A DNA stretch of 64,000 bases from Artemia franciscana (lineage: Eukaryota > Arthropoda > Branchiopoda > Anostraca > Artemiidae): the NCBI RefSeq assembly GCF_032884065.1, contig NC_088872.1:1736001-1800000 (forward strand). Direction: 5' to 3'. The position numbers and the translations under genes are program-made. A model generated the notes under the pieces. The model saw nothing but the letters and a program-made list of their open reading frames with translations, had not been told where the DNA came from and ran no database searches. Positions within the stretch are counted from its first letter, which is position 1; each line of letters begins with the position of its first letter. This document shows, piece after piece, positions 11,845-24,934 of the stretch.

Positions 11845-11976
11845 CTAGTTGTTGGGGGCGCTTCGCGCCCCCCCCCAAGCCCCCCCTCGCACGTAAGTCG
11901 TTACGCGCCATATTAGTTACACGCCATTGTAGTTGTGTCCCTGTGTCCCACCTGTGAATATGGATATATATATATA
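11845..11976 (-). mobile_element. HelA Helitron 3' end fragment, minus strand
   Basis: CTAG at 11845-11848 directly follows the 5' terminus of the preceding minus-strand Helitron. The GC hairpin (GGGGGCGCTTCGCGCCCCC type) and the conserved block up to CCCACCTGTGAATA follow. It is interrupted at 11976/11977 by a plus-strand Helitron. Confidence 0.8.
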
Positions 11977-13094
11977 TCTATATATATAAAAATAAGTTGT
12001 CTGTGTGTGTATCTGTGGATCTATGGATCAGGTGACGTCATGTTTGTCCGCATATGACGTCTGATTTATTTCACACTAATACAAAAGAAGAAAAAAACTA
12101 AAAAAGGTAAAAACTACATAAAAAACTAAAAAGAAAAAAAAACTAAAAAAGCTAAAAAACTAAAAAAAACTAAAAAAAGGTAAAAATCTAATAACTAAAA
12201 AAAACTGAAAAAAATAAAAAAAGGCAAAAACTACAAAAAAAATAAAAACTAATAAAAAAACTAAAAAAGCTAAAAAACTAAAAAAACTAAAAAAAACTAA
12301 AAAAAGGTAAAAAACTAAAAAAAACTAAAAACTAAAAAAGAAAAAAACTAAAAAAAAGAAAAACTGAAAAATAAAAGAGAAAAAGAAAACTAAAAAAATA
12401 TGAATAAATATATATAAAAATAAGTTGTTTGTGGGTTATGTCTGTCTGTCTGTCTGTCTTTTGACGTCGTGTTTGTCCGCATATGACGTCTGAATTATTT
12501 CACACTAATACAAAAGAAGAAAAAAAACTAAAAAAGGTAAAAACTACAAAAAAAAACTAAAAAGAAAAAAAAACTAAAAAAGCTAAAAAACTAAAAAAAC
12601 TAAAAAAAGGTAAAAAACTAAAAACTAAAAAAACTGAAAAAACTAAAAAAAGGCAAAAACTAAAAAAAACTAAAAACTAATAAAAAAAACTAAAAAAGCT
12701 AAAAAACTAAAAAAACTAAAAAAACTAAAAATAGGTAAAAAACAAAAAAAAACTAAAAACTAAAAAAGAAAAAACTAAAAAAAAGGAAAAAACTGAAAAA
12801 TAAGAGAAAAAGAAAACTAAAAAATATTAATAAATATAAAAAATATAAATATAAATATAATATAAATTAGCAATCAACAAAGCACCGAGACACAAATGAC
12901 GACCGGGACACAGGGAGTATAAATGACGACCAGGACATAAGTAAAAAAAAAAAAAAACTAAAAAAATGGTAAAAACTACAAAAAAACTAAAAACAAATAA
13001 AAAAAACTAAAAAATCTAAAAATCTAAATAAACTAAAAAAGAAAAAAAAGAAAAAAGGAAAAAAATAAAGGAGAAAAACAAAACTAAAAAACGA

Positions 13095-13400
13095 ATGTAT
13101 ATACAGACCGGGACACCGGGATACAAATGACGACCGGGACACAGGGAATATAAATGACGACCGGGACACAGGGACACAACTACAATGGGGACGCCGGGGG
13201 GCACAGGGGGATATAAATGACGACCGGGACACCGGGACACAAGGAATATAAATGACGCCCGGGACACTCAAAGAGAAATCACAGACTGGAACACCGGGAC
13301 ACAAATGACGACCGGGACACAGGGAATATAAATGACGACCGGGACACAGGGACATAACTACAAAGGGGATGCCGGGGTGCACAGGGGAATATATAAATGA
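13095..13400. repeat. 27-bp minisatellite (CCGGGACACAGGG... units)
   Basis: Head-to-tail units of about 27 bp carrying GACGACCGGGACACAGGGA and TATAAATGA, mixed with variant units. Because 27 is a multiple of 3, the minus strand reads as ORFs with repeated PGRHLYSLC. Other blocks: 1080-1170, 1425-1545, 1780-2050, 3085-3155, 5047-5185, 5322-5450, 43425-43690, 44330-44625. It is always inside HelA copies, so not a CRISPR array. Confidence 0.9.
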
Positions 13401-13617
13401 CGATGGCGACTCAGGGAATGGTCGATTAGCAATCACCATCAACAAAGCTCAAGGGCAATCATTAGAATCATGAGGTATAGATCTGAATACGGATTGTTTT
13501 CCCATGGACCATTATATGTTGCATGTTCAAGAGTCGGTAAACCTGACAATCTATTTATATGCACAGACAATGGGACAGCAAAGAATGTTGTATATTCGCA
13601 AGTTTTACCTAGTTAAA

Positions 13618-13941
<324 letters not shown>

Positions 13942-14091
13942 CAGGTGGGACATAGGGACACAACTACAATGGCGCGTAACTAATATGGCGCGTAACGTCT
14001 TACGCGCGCGGGGGGGGGCTTGGGGGGGGGGGCGCGAAGCGCCCCCACCAACAAGGTGTTGGGGTGGCGCAAAGCGCCACCCCAACAGCTA

Positions 14092-16125
<2,034 letters not shown>

Positions 16126-16139
16126 TGACTTACCCTGTT

Positions 16140-16906
16140 TTCGACGTTCAAATACTATTTTTTTAGATGGCTCAGTTCCACTCTGGTAGGATTTTTCAAT
16201 AATCCGTTTTGCTGTTTGTACAGTTTTTTTCTGCTAAACCGTTAGATTGCGGATGGTCGGGGCTGGAAGTAATGTGTTTGATTCCCCACTCTTTTGCAAA
16301 TGTACTGAACTCGGCTGAAGAAAACTGTGGGCCATTGTCAGTCATTAACATTCTGGGAATGCTGAAACGTGCAAAATGTGGCTTCATCTTTTGGATGACT
16401 GCTTTGGAGGTCATGCTGGTGAGTTTATCCACTTCAAAATAGCAGCTATAGTAATTGATTAAGATCAGATGTTCCTCCCCCCTGAACAAGAAAATGTCAG
16501 CTCTGATACGTTCCCAGGGGTATTCAGGTAGCTCCGTGTTGATCAGAGGGTGCTTCCGAGGTTGCATTTGTAAGCAGCCACAAGTGATACATTGGCTGAT
16601 CATTTCTTCTATGTTTCTGTTGATACCAGGCCAGTAGACGATTGATCTGGCCCGTTGTTTCGTTTTCTCCATCCCCATGTGTGAGTGGTGTAGTTGTTGC
16701 AGGATCTCTCTGCGCATTGTCGCCGGGATGACGATTTTGTCTCCTTTTAGAACAATACTGTTGGCTATCGATAGCTCATGACGGGTGTTCCAGTATTTCT
16801 GAATTTTCTCAGAACAGCTGGATCTGGTTTCTGGCCATCCAGTGATGATGGTGCTGGTTAGAGAGGATAGTTCAGGGTCGGATTCGGTTGATGATTTAAT
16901 GCACAA
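16140..16906 (-). pseudogene. Gypsy integrase, truncated
   Basis: The HHCC zinc domain (HHSHMGMEKTKQRA, then CITCGC) and the DDE catalytic core (DIFLF, TDNGPQFSS, SSPDHPQSNGLAEK) are present. A frameshift after NGLAEK gives an early stop at 16196, and similarity continues in another frame to about 16140 (a block with RIIEKS- or LLKNPTRVE-like reading). The C-terminal domain is missing where Helitron sequence takes over. Confidence 0.8.
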
Positions 16907-16909
16907 CAG

Positions 16910-17720
16910 TCAACTGTCACTCATTAGTACGTTCTTGAATAGGGTGTGAACAAAGACTTCTGTCTCTCGTTCGAATTCTGCATCCGTCTCAGGGAGTGGG
17001 AGGCGTGAAAGAGCATCGGCCACAGGGATGCTTGTTCCAGGCACGTGTTCAACTGACAAGTTGTACGGCTGGATCTGTAGCATCAGACGTTGCAGTCGTG
17101 GAGGCGCAACTGAAATGCCTTGAGATAGGATGGATTCAATTGGTTTTTGATCGGAGAGAACCTTGACTGGCTGTCCATACACACATTGGTGGAAATGCTT
17201 GTATGCAAAGGCAATGGCCAGTGCTTCTTTTTCAATCTGTGAGTATTTTTGCTTGGCTGATGAAAGCAATCTTGATGCAAATGCACAGATTCCACCGTCG
17301 CACGTTAATGTAGCTCCAAGGCCATGCTGCAACGCGTCAACTTTCAGTACAACATCCTCAGAAGTTGGGTTGAAGTATTTTAGGTTTTTGCAAATGCTGG
17401 TCTTGACATTGGAGAACGCTTTGTTGTGCTCTGAGGTCCACTGGAAACTGCCGTCAGTTCTGTGCTCTTTTGAAAGAGTTCTGAGTGGGTGGTTCAATGT
17501 TGACAGATTCGGGATATATTTGCCAATGTAGTTGACCATACCCAGCAGCGATTGTAACTCTTCAGGTCCCTTAGGCTTGGGCATTTGGCGAATGGTAAGA
17601 ATTTTATTTGGGTCTGATTTGATACCTTCCGAGGTCAATATGTGCCCAAAGTATGGAATTTCTGTCTTGCCAAAGATGCATTTTTCTCTGTTGAAACAAA
17701 CATCTTTTTCACGCGCGACC
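16910..17720 (-). CDS. Gypsy RT C-terminus and RNase H (frameshifted continuation)
   Basis: The meaningful part starts at VAREKDVCFNREKC (about 17715); upstream codons of this frame to 17860 are out of phase. It holds the RT thumb/connection (YFGHILTSEGI, LLGMVNYIGKYIPNLS) and a Gypsy RNase H with KVDALQHGLGATL, EKEALAIAFAYKHFHQ and LSDQKPIESI. It ends at an in-frame TGA (16910-16912), after which integrase continues in the same frame. Confidence 0.8.
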
Positions 17721-19520
17721 GACTTGTAAAGTTTTCTCCAGGTTGCTGTCGTGCTCCTCGTCTGTTGCTCCATGGACAACAATGTCATCAATAAGGAGGC
17801 CCAGACCTGCCATCTCGATAAGCTCAGAAAATATTTCTTCCATCTTTCTTTGGAAGTCATCCTGGGCGCAATTCAGACCGAAGGGATATCGCCGGAAGCG
17901 AAACCTTCCAAATGCTGTGTTAAAGGCAGTTAGATTAGCTGACTCATCGTCGAGTTCCATGCTCCAATAGCCATGGCGTGCATCAAGCTTAGAGAATTTC
18001 TTGGAATTGGCGCATTTTATGGCAACATCGTCGAATGTTGGTATTGGGTGGTGCGGTCTCTTGATGCATTTGTTCAGGTTTCTAGGGTCCAGGCACAAAC
18101 GGAGACTTCCGTCAGGCTTCTCAACAATGACTATTGAATTAACCCATTCCGTTGGTTTTGATATTTTCTCGATAACGCCAAGGGTTTCGAGACGGCTAAG
18201 CTCTGCTTTGAATCGATCCTGCATGGATATAGGGATCCTTTTTGGTGGCTGTACTGTAGGCTGACAATTCTCCTTCAAGTAAATGTGGCATTTACCTTCT
18301 AGTTTTCCAATCCCTTGGAAGACGTCTTCGTACTCAGAAAGGATTCTGTCGACAGTTTGATCTGGCTTCTTGGTAACTTCATTCAGGACTTTGATCAGGC
18401 CTAGTGATACGCTTGAGTTCTTGCACAAGAGAGGTTGTTTAGCGGTACTGACGATGTAGAATTTGTGGACCTCTGGATCTTGGTTGTCTTTTCTTTGGAG
18501 TTTCAGGTTGCCGGTTCCTAGTACTTTGACTTTGCCATCACAATAGGAAGTAAGTATATCAGAGGTGTTAAGCATAGATGGCTGTGGGTTTAGAATGCTA
18601 TAGATTTGTGATGGTAGCACGTTGACTTCAGCGCCAGTGTCGATTTTGAAGTTCACACGAGTGTTTTGTTCAACTAGTCTGATGGTAGCGATCGTGCTGC
18701 TCTCAGCAGGACTGTCTATGGAGTCTATGAAAAATTCTGAGGTTGCCGCACAGTCTTCAACAACCATCAGGCGATCATGCTGGATATTATGGACTGATTT
18801 GCTCCTACATGCACGGACGAAGTGGTTTAATCTACCACATTTCGAACATTTTTTTCCTTTTGCAGGGCATCTGTGTTCATTACTGTATGGGCCACCACAG
18901 AAATAGCAATCTTTGTTTGCTCTGCTATCAGTTACTCTCCTACCAACTGCATCAACTTCCTGTTTGAGAGTCTGCTTTGCTTCATTATGCATTGTTTGTA
19001 GTTGTGCTTGGGTTACCTGGAATGTTCTGCATATCAGGACAGCTCTGTCCAAAGTTAGGCTCCCACCTTCAGCAAGAAGTCTTTCTCTGAGCCTATCATT
19101 CTTCAGCCCAAAAATGAGTTGATCTCTCACCATCTCATCTTGCTGGCTGTAGCTGCAATTCTGTGCAATTAGCTTGAGATCAGTAATGTATTGTTCAATG
19201 GTTTCAAATTCTTTCTGGTTCCGCTTGTGGAACTTGAAGCGTTCAAAGATGGGATTGGAAGAGGGCTCAACATGGTTTTTGAACAGTCTTAGGTACTCAG
19301 TTGGATTGTTTTCACTGCCATCCGGAACAACAAAGGTACTAAAAATGTCTCTGCCCTTCTCTCCTACCCATATGAGGAGGTAGGAGCACTTCACTGTATT
19401 AGATTTTCCATTTAAGGGGCCACTGAACATCAACTCCACATGCTTGGAGAATCTTGTCCAGGCATCTTTCAAGTTAGGCTGGTTCCAGTCGATGAATGGA
19501 GAGGGTGTAGATGGGTCCAT
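17709..19520 (-). CDS. Gypsy gag-protease-RT (first part of polyprotein)
   Basis: 603 codons starting MDPSTPSPFIDWNQ. The gag region (residues 1-200) packages RNA. It is followed by two Cys/His knuckles (CYFCGGPYSNEHRC, then the canonical CSKCGRLNHFVRAC), the aspartic protease active site FKIDTGAEVNVLP, and the RT palm with LDARHGYWSMELDD, RYPFGLNCAQDDFQRKM and the catalytic pair in LLIDDIVVHG. The frame ends prematurely (residues KTLQVGRA) because of a one-base shift near 17720. The rest of pol continues in another frame from 17708 down. Confidence 0.85.
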   Translation of the reverse strand: MDPSTPSPFIDWNQPNLKDAWTRFSKHVELMFSGPLNGKSNTVKCSYLLIWVGEKGRDIFSTFVVPDGSENNPTEYLRLFKNHVEPSSNPIFERFKFHKRNQKEFETIEQYITDLKLIAQNCSYSQQDEMVRDQLIFGLKNDRLRERLLAEGGSLTLDRAVLICRTFQVTQAQLQTMHNEAKQTLKQEVDAVGRRVTDSRANKDCYFCGGPYSNEHRCPAKGKKCSKCGRLNHFVRACRSKSVHNIQHDRLMVVEDCAATSEFFIDSIDSPAESSTIATIRLVEQNTRVNFKIDTGAEVNVLPSQIYSILNPQPSMLNTSDILTSYCDGKVKVLGTGNLKLQRKDNQDPEVHKFYIVSTAKQPLLCKNSSVSLGLIKVLNEVTKKPDQTVDRILSEYEDVFQGIGKLEGKCHIYLKENCQPTVQPPKRIPISMQDRFKAELSRLETLGVIEKISKPTEWVNSIVIVEKPDGSLRLCLDPRNLNKCIKRPHHPIPTFDDVAIKCANSKKFSKLDARHGYWSMELDDESANLTAFNTAFGRFRFRRYPFGLNCAQDDFQRKMEEIFSELIEMAGLGLLIDDIVVHGATDEEHDSNLEKTLQVGRA

Positions 19521-19521
19521 T

Positions 19522-19533
19522 GTTCTGACACCA
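19522..19533 (-). other. Primer-binding site (tRNA-primed)
   Basis: TGGTGTCAGAAC, complementary to a tRNA 3' end finishing CCA, sits immediately after the LTR and 1 bp before the gag ATG (19520). Confidence 0.55.
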
Positions 19534-19686
19534 TGAACAATTCTTCTATTTAAGGTTTAATTTGAAACCCAAGCACCTATAAAAAAATAAAGCAAAAGCA
19601 AGCAATAAGCAAAACCAAGCAATAAATAAGCACTATGCAATAATCACAGGCAGCAAGCAGGGCGGGTATTTAGCTGAGCCCCAACA
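19534..19686 (-). repeat. Probable 5' LTR of the Gypsy element
   Basis: On the minus strand it begins TGTTGGGGCTCAGC (a common Gypsy LTR start) at 19686 and ends TTGTTCA at 19534, directly followed by TGGTGTCAGAAC. A TATA-like TTTTTTTATAGG lies near 19572-19585. At 153 bp it is short. The other LTR is not in place to compare, so the boundaries rest on the TG...CA rule and the adjacent primer site. Confidence 0.55.
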
Positions 19687-20706
19687 TTGCAGACAACAGA
19701 GCTTGTATATGTTATTTGTGTTCTTTACTTTATAGTCTAAATTAAAGTAAAGTTGCAATTTACTACAACTATTTATTAGTTGCATTAGTTAGTTAATTAT
19801 TGGATAATCATGCTAGGTTTTGGTGGAGGACAACAGATAGGGGAATGCCCTACAGATAGGTAGACTAGCTCCATAGGAGGCTTAGACCAAGTAGGAGCTT
19901 GTCCCAGTGGGGCCCATAATAAAAACTGGGAAACCCTCCCCTGGGGGTCATAATTACAGGTGGAGGAGGAAGAAGGCCCCTCAAATGTACACTCAGCATG
20001 GCCAACTGCCCTGTTCACACGTCAGATGAGTTACAAACCTCCTCCCAGTAATGGGTTAATTTGCATGGTGAAGCAGAACACCATCGTGGGAGGATCCTCT
20101 ATAGGAGGACAACTGCAGAAGGGCATAAGATCCAGATTTATGGACAACGGCCTCTGTAAAGGGCTGCCTCGACCCTTTCGGGGTACCTGCAAGACTGGGA
20201 AACTTGCAGTCAATTTTTCCCACTTGAGGAGTGGCACCCCTCAAGGAAATTATAGCCTAGTAAACAACACAGCACTTGTACAGGATTCTGATTATTGGAT
20301 AATTTTCTGGTCTTGGTTTGTTTTGATGGGCGTTTTCGGGCTGAAAAACCTCTTCCTAGCTAATTTATCTACTATGGGCTGCCTCCCCGTAGTAGCATAA
20401 TATTTGTAGGCATGAATATATAATGAGTCAGAGGTAATAGGCTTGGGACTGTCTGTGCAGGATTTCGACTCTTGTTGATAGAAGAGCATCAGCAAGTGCT
20501 GAAAACCATGTTGTGACCAAGATGGGCCCAGGATTGCACAAAGCCTCCAACTTGCTGGAGGTCCCAGGGACTTCTTGCTGTCTGGTTCTAAGCCGGCTTA
20601 AGCGCTTCGGTGTAGACTTGAGAAGATATATTGGTCCCCATCCTGCACTGGTATCCGGTATCACTGCTTTTCTTGAGGCCAAAATAATTTCAAAGATTTA
20701 AAGAAC
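19687..20706 (+). other. Region upstream of LINE endonuclease; likely LINE 5' UTR
   Basis: 19687-19800 is AT-rich with no call. From about 19805 the sequence becomes GC-richer and compact (G-runs such as TGGTGGAGGACAAC). It runs without a convincing frame into the ATG at 20707. An ORF at 19960-20400 lacks any motif I know. The abrupt composition change and position suggest the 5' untranslated region of the element at 20707. Confidence 0.4.
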
Positions 20707-22181
20707 ATGAAAATTGGAACTTGGAATGTTACGACGTTAAAAAATGACTATCGCATCGACATTTTGACTGACGAATTCAGAAGGTTTGAACTGGATTTAT
20801 TAGGAGTTTTAGAAACTCATATCCCAGGGGTAGGAAGCATGAAATTAGGTGACATAGAATTTGTTTACTTGGGTAGGAAGGATGGGGTACATAGACAGGG
20901 AGTAGGGCTCAGGATGAATAAGGAAGCTGCTAAGCCTTGTTTAGGCTGGGAATGTATTAATAATATAAAACTAATTGCTCATTTTATGACTAAAAAGTTT
21001 AGGGTATCAGTTATAGTAGTATATGCCCAATTGAACCACCTGATGGAGATACTAGTGACTCAGATGAATTTTACTTACAGTTACAGGAGCAAATAGACAG
21101 GGTACCAGGTAGAAATATGGTGTCTTTGCTAGGAGATTTTAATGCCCAGGTTGGTAGAAATAGAGATAGATGGTATGCTAGCCTAGGTAAATTTGGTGTA
21201 GGAAAAGAAAACAGTAATGGCTATAGGCTTTTGCAATTTTGTAGATATAACAACCTAGTTATAACCAATACGGTGTTTGGTCACAAAATGGCCCATAAGT
21301 TGACATGGTATTCACGTGATGATAAGACAGCAAACCTTATTGATTATGTTATTGTAAACAGAAGACTAGCAGGATCAATACAAGATACTAGGGTGTATAG
21401 GAGTGCTGTTATTGATGTTAAAAGTAAAGATCACCATCTAGTAGTGTCTAAGGTTAATTTAAAGCTGAAATTTCGGAAGGGTAACTCCCTCCCAGAAAGT
21501 TATGATGTTGGTAGAATTCAGGATGAAAATTTGAGAAAAAAATTCCAGGAACAGTTGAGTACTAAACTTGAGGGTTTAAAATTTGACAACGTGGAAGATG
21601 GATGGAATAATTTCAGAAAAACAATTTGTGAAGTTGCTGATGGTGTCCTAGGGAAGAATGCTAAGACTGCAACTAGGGATATTAGTGAAAAGGCTTTAGG
21701 TTTAATAGAGAGTAGAAGGGGTTTGTATAAGTATTATCTAGGTGATAGGTTGTATGAAAACAAAAGGAATGTAAACAAAGTGGAGAAAGCATTAAAATAT
21801 GAACTAAGGAGATGTGAAGTGGAGGCAATGGATAAAATTGCTGAGGATCTGGAAGATGCGGCTAGACGGCATAATAGTAAAATATTATACTGGCATGTTA
21901 ATAAATTGAAAGGGAGTAGCTAATCCGGACTAGTCCCAGTTAAAGATAGAAATGGGGCCACAATTAGTGATAAGGAAAAAGTTAAAGAAAGATGGGTGGA
22001 ACATTTTGTGAATGTGCTAAACCAAGATACAGTTGCAGGAAAAGATATAGATGAAAATGAAAAAGTTTGTGATACCTTGGATGTGAAGGAAGATTTATTT
22101 AGTGAGGAAGAATTAGCATCAGTACTAAAAGGATTAAAAAATAATAAGGCACCAGGTGTTGATAGTATAACTAGCTATTAA
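20707..22181 (+). pseudogene. Non-LTR retrotransposon relic: endonuclease and linker to RT
   Basis: 20707-21028 starts MKIGTWNVTTLKND and contains DLLGVLETHI, the APE endonuclease N-terminus. A one-base loss in a C-run near 21028 shifts the frame. 21029-21923 continues with SLLGDFNAQVGRN, LTWYSRDDK, NLIDYVIVN and KSKDHHLVVS, the catalytic C-terminal half. An in-frame TAA (21921-21923) interrupts, then the frame continues to EEELASVLKGLKNNKAPGVD, the leader of the reverse transcriptase. The element is cut there at about 22168 by a tandem repeat, so no RT domain follows. The layout resembles arthropod LINEs annotated as craniofacial development protein 2-like. Confidence 0.82.
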
Positions 22182-22588
22182 CTTTATTCATGAGCACGTT
22201 TTCGCGCTAACTTGGAAAATTCAAAATTCAAAAAAGTTTTAAAGTATTTGCTACAGCTGAACTTCTATTATTATTATGAAACAATTAGGAAAATCCCAGA
22301 AGTTGCTACTAAATTTCAAAAAAATATCAAGTTTTTTAATGCAGTCTATTTTAATAACTAGCTATTAACTTTACTCATGAGCACGTTTTCGCGCTAACTT
22401 GGAAAATTCAAAAAACTTTTAAAGTATTTGCTACAGCTGAACTTCTATTATTATTATGAAACAATTAGGAAAATCTCACAAGTTTCGTCTAAATCTCATA
22501 AAATGTCAAGTTTTTTAATACAGTCTATTTCAATACTTAGCAATTAACTTGACTCCTGAGCACGTTTTCGCGCTAACTTGGAAAATTC
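22168..22588. repeat. Tandem repeat, ~187/178-bp units, 2.3 copies
   Basis: Units start at about 22171, 22358 and 22536 with ACTAGCTATTAACTTTA (third: ACTTAGCAATTAACTTGA). Each contains GAGCACGTTTTCGCGCTAAC. The first unit abuts the truncated LINE. Confidence 0.88.
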
Positions 22589-23040
22589 AAACCCACGTGG
22601 ATTTGAAAATGGAATTACGTTTTTCAGCAAAAAGGAGGGTTCAAAGATTGTCCCTAATCTGCAAAATCACTATGGTATTCTTCAAAACACAGTATGTTAG
22701 AACTAGGGGTTAGAAAGTGAATTCAGAAGAAATAAAAACTTGGCAATACCGTCCACAGACGGCATATGAGCTGTGAATCTACTCCTGAAAGTTTCATCCT
22801 CCGAATTAAACTACTTTCCAAGAAAACAAAAATCCTGGCATCTATAGTTTTATCCTTGTGTTATATACTTTTTTGTTTTTTAATTCAACAAGGTAACACT
22901 GAACTGCCTGTTACACAAATCTATTTTTTATTTATTTAATGAGAGCTGTACTAAAGCATCAGAGATCTGATTTTCTTCAACTTCTGATTTTATTTTACTT
23001 AAGGCCCTTAGGCATACCTCAACTATTTCTTTTCATGCAG
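22589..23040. other. Non-coding, probable intron
   Basis: No repeat or ORF recognised. The last 20 bases (CTATTTCTTTTCATGCAG) form a good polypyrimidine tract and AG before the PR-domain exon. Confidence 0.5.
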
Positions 23041-23180
23041 GACTTACAAACTTATAAAAGCAGGTGACGAACTGCTGGTTTGGTACGGAGATGGCTATGC
23101 AAGAACATTATTGATACCCATTTGCAAAGAGAAAAACAGAAAATGGATGAGGGCTCCATCTTTAGCCTGCTACTTATCTC
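23041..23180 (+). CDS. Internal exon of a PR/SET-domain (PRDM-like) protein
   Basis: PR/SET domains methylate histone lysines or act as protein-binding modules in PRDM zinc-finger regulators. The 140-bp segment lies between TTTTCATGCAG and a donor C|GTAAGC. Read in its second phase it is open throughout and contains AGDELLVWYGDGYARTL, the hallmark of the end of a PR domain (usual core ELLVWYGDEY). Tyr in WYG belongs to the post-SET cofactor/substrate pocket. No adjoining exon could be recognised in the window: the next conserved region should be zinc fingers or the domain start. It is either one exon of a gene with long repeat-filled introns or an isolated duplicated exon. Confidence 0.75.
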
Positions 23181-23289
23181 GTAAGCTGTTTACTTTTCGA
23201 TTATGTAGGATATGTCGTCTTTTTGTAATAAAAATAGCTGCGAACACTTTCAGATGACCACAAAGTCTGGATACATACAAATTTTGATA

Positions 23290-23620
23290 CTTTGTTTGAC
23301 ATGTTTATATATAGAAGCTTGTAACTTCTACAGTAGGGCTCTCTGGTACGTCGAATATGATGGCGTGCTTTTCATTAAAATTCCTTCAATTTTAAGGGGT
23401 CTTTCCCCCCTATTCCAAAAATCTGGCAAATTTTCTCAGGCTTGTAACTTTTGATGTGTAACACTAAACTTGATGAATCGTATGTATTTGGAATCAGCAT
23501 AATAAGCTGATTCTTTTGATGCATCTACTGATATTAAAATTTCGTTTTTTAGAGTTTCAGTAAATTTTTAAAATTCGTATCTATCCAGATTTTTTGGATA
23601 CCCTGTAAATGTGTGAAACT
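23290..23620 (+). repeat. Diverged 3' part of the composite foldback repeat (element E)
   Basis: Contains AGAAGCTTGTAACTTCTACAGTAGGG, GCAAATTTTCTCAGGC, TAACTTTTGATG and CTAAACTTGATGAA in the same order as 54655-54900, 55805-56060 and 60715-60960, strongly diverged. A 80-codon ORF across it is not credible. Confidence 0.65.
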
Positions 23621-24800
23621 GCAAAGAGAAGTGTTGGCACGAGGCTTGTAGCATTGGTTACTTTAAGAAAGCTCAGCCAGGACTGAAAAAGGAAACGACA
23701 AAGAAATAAGGTGCTTCATTCAGTAGCCTTGTTTTACCAGCTAAGTAGGAAACTACCTTATTCTACCTTCTCCATTCTTAGTCATATCATTATGTAGAGG
23801 CGAGTCATTCCATAGAGGAACTGTTTGTAATCAGTGGTAGACAAAGATCAAATTTTCCATTATTAGCAGCAAAACGTAAAAGTCGTGTTATTCTGATAAT
23901 CTAAGGTATCTTTAGTGGCACCATCTGAAATCAGTAGCTGACAAACATGGCGTGTCATTTCATACTAAGGATTAGTGTAAATTAAGGATTTAATATTATT
24001 TTGCACCAGAATTTTTCTGATTGAATTTGAATTGCTCCAAAATTGAATTTATTTAATTTTAATGAATTTAGTTAATTTTAGAATGCTTAGGATCCATGCA
24101 CGGCGTTATTTCATTTATTTTTACCGAACGAAACTGACGTTCCACTATAACTATTTATGGTTTCAGTTTCAAGGAAGGAATTCTTTAAAAAGGACTCAAA
24201 ATGTCAAATTTTACCAAGTATTACGAAAAAGGCCGTAAATAATAGTGCATCCACTTATTTCTATGGTCTCCTCCAATAAGTATTCATGGGTTACCAAATA
24301 TAGTATGTTATTTTTTAGTAGCAGACTAATAATAATAAAAAAGAAATAAATCACAAAATAACTTTCAAAGCATCACTTGCATCAATACATCACTGCCAGT
24401 ATATTTTTTTTAAAGGCCGTACTCAGAACTATCTGTGCATTCACAACGAGAAACTGCCTGAACTACATCAGTCATTCCGAAACCATGTCATTAAAAGCTA
24501 TTTTTTGTGTTTAACCCAAGGGTACCAAAATGAAGATTATCGTTTGATTCTCTTCAGCCAGTCCCAAGTATGAAAAAATCAGGAGGGCTGGGAAGTGGAC
24601 TAACAACCAGCTGCTCAAAATACTTTAAATGAAACCAAAATATAGATGAGTTTGCTCGGAATGATCCAAAAGAATGACCCAAGCAAGCCCCGGCCCAGAT
24701 TTTTAAGCAGAAGAAATAGATACAAGTTGATTTCTGTAATGTATGTGCTCTGACGCAGACAACAAAAACGTAACAAGCCAGTAATGAAATCGAAAAACAC
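23621..24800. other. AT-rich non-coding sequence
   Basis: I see no recognisable gene, hairpin or family repeat. Short ORFs at 24554-24802 (minus) lack motifs. Confidence 0.5.
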
Positions 24801-24934
24801 ATTCTTGAATTAATCGATGCGGCTTGGAAATGGCAAAAATTGTCAGATTATCACGTTGGGATCATTCACAGCGGCCCAGCTAAAAGACAAGAAAATGACG
24901 CAACACTTACCCTATTGCAACAAATACTCTGAAG

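Larger units (their letters stand above)
16126..19686 (-). mobile_element. Ty3/Gypsy LTR retrotransposon, 3' truncated
   Basis: Order on the minus strand: LTR (19686-19534), primer-binding site (19533-19522), gag, protease, RT, RNase H, integrase. That order is Ty3/Gypsy; the sequence resembles the invertebrate K02A2.6-like group. It is broken by one frameshift near 17720, an in-frame TGA at 16910-16912 and a frameshift in integrase near 16215. The integrase C-terminus and 3' LTR are lost at the junction with a Helitron helicase at 16125, so it cannot move on its own. Confidence 0.88.

Noticed and set aside
13095..13400. Regularly spaced repeats resembling a CRISPR array
   Set aside because: Units are head-to-tail without unique spacers and lie inside Helitrons in a eukaryotic genome.
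19960..20400. 146-codon ORF before the LINE endonuclease
   Set aside because: No domain or known ORF1 feature (no Cys/His knuckle, no coiled coil); more likely untranslated LINE leader.
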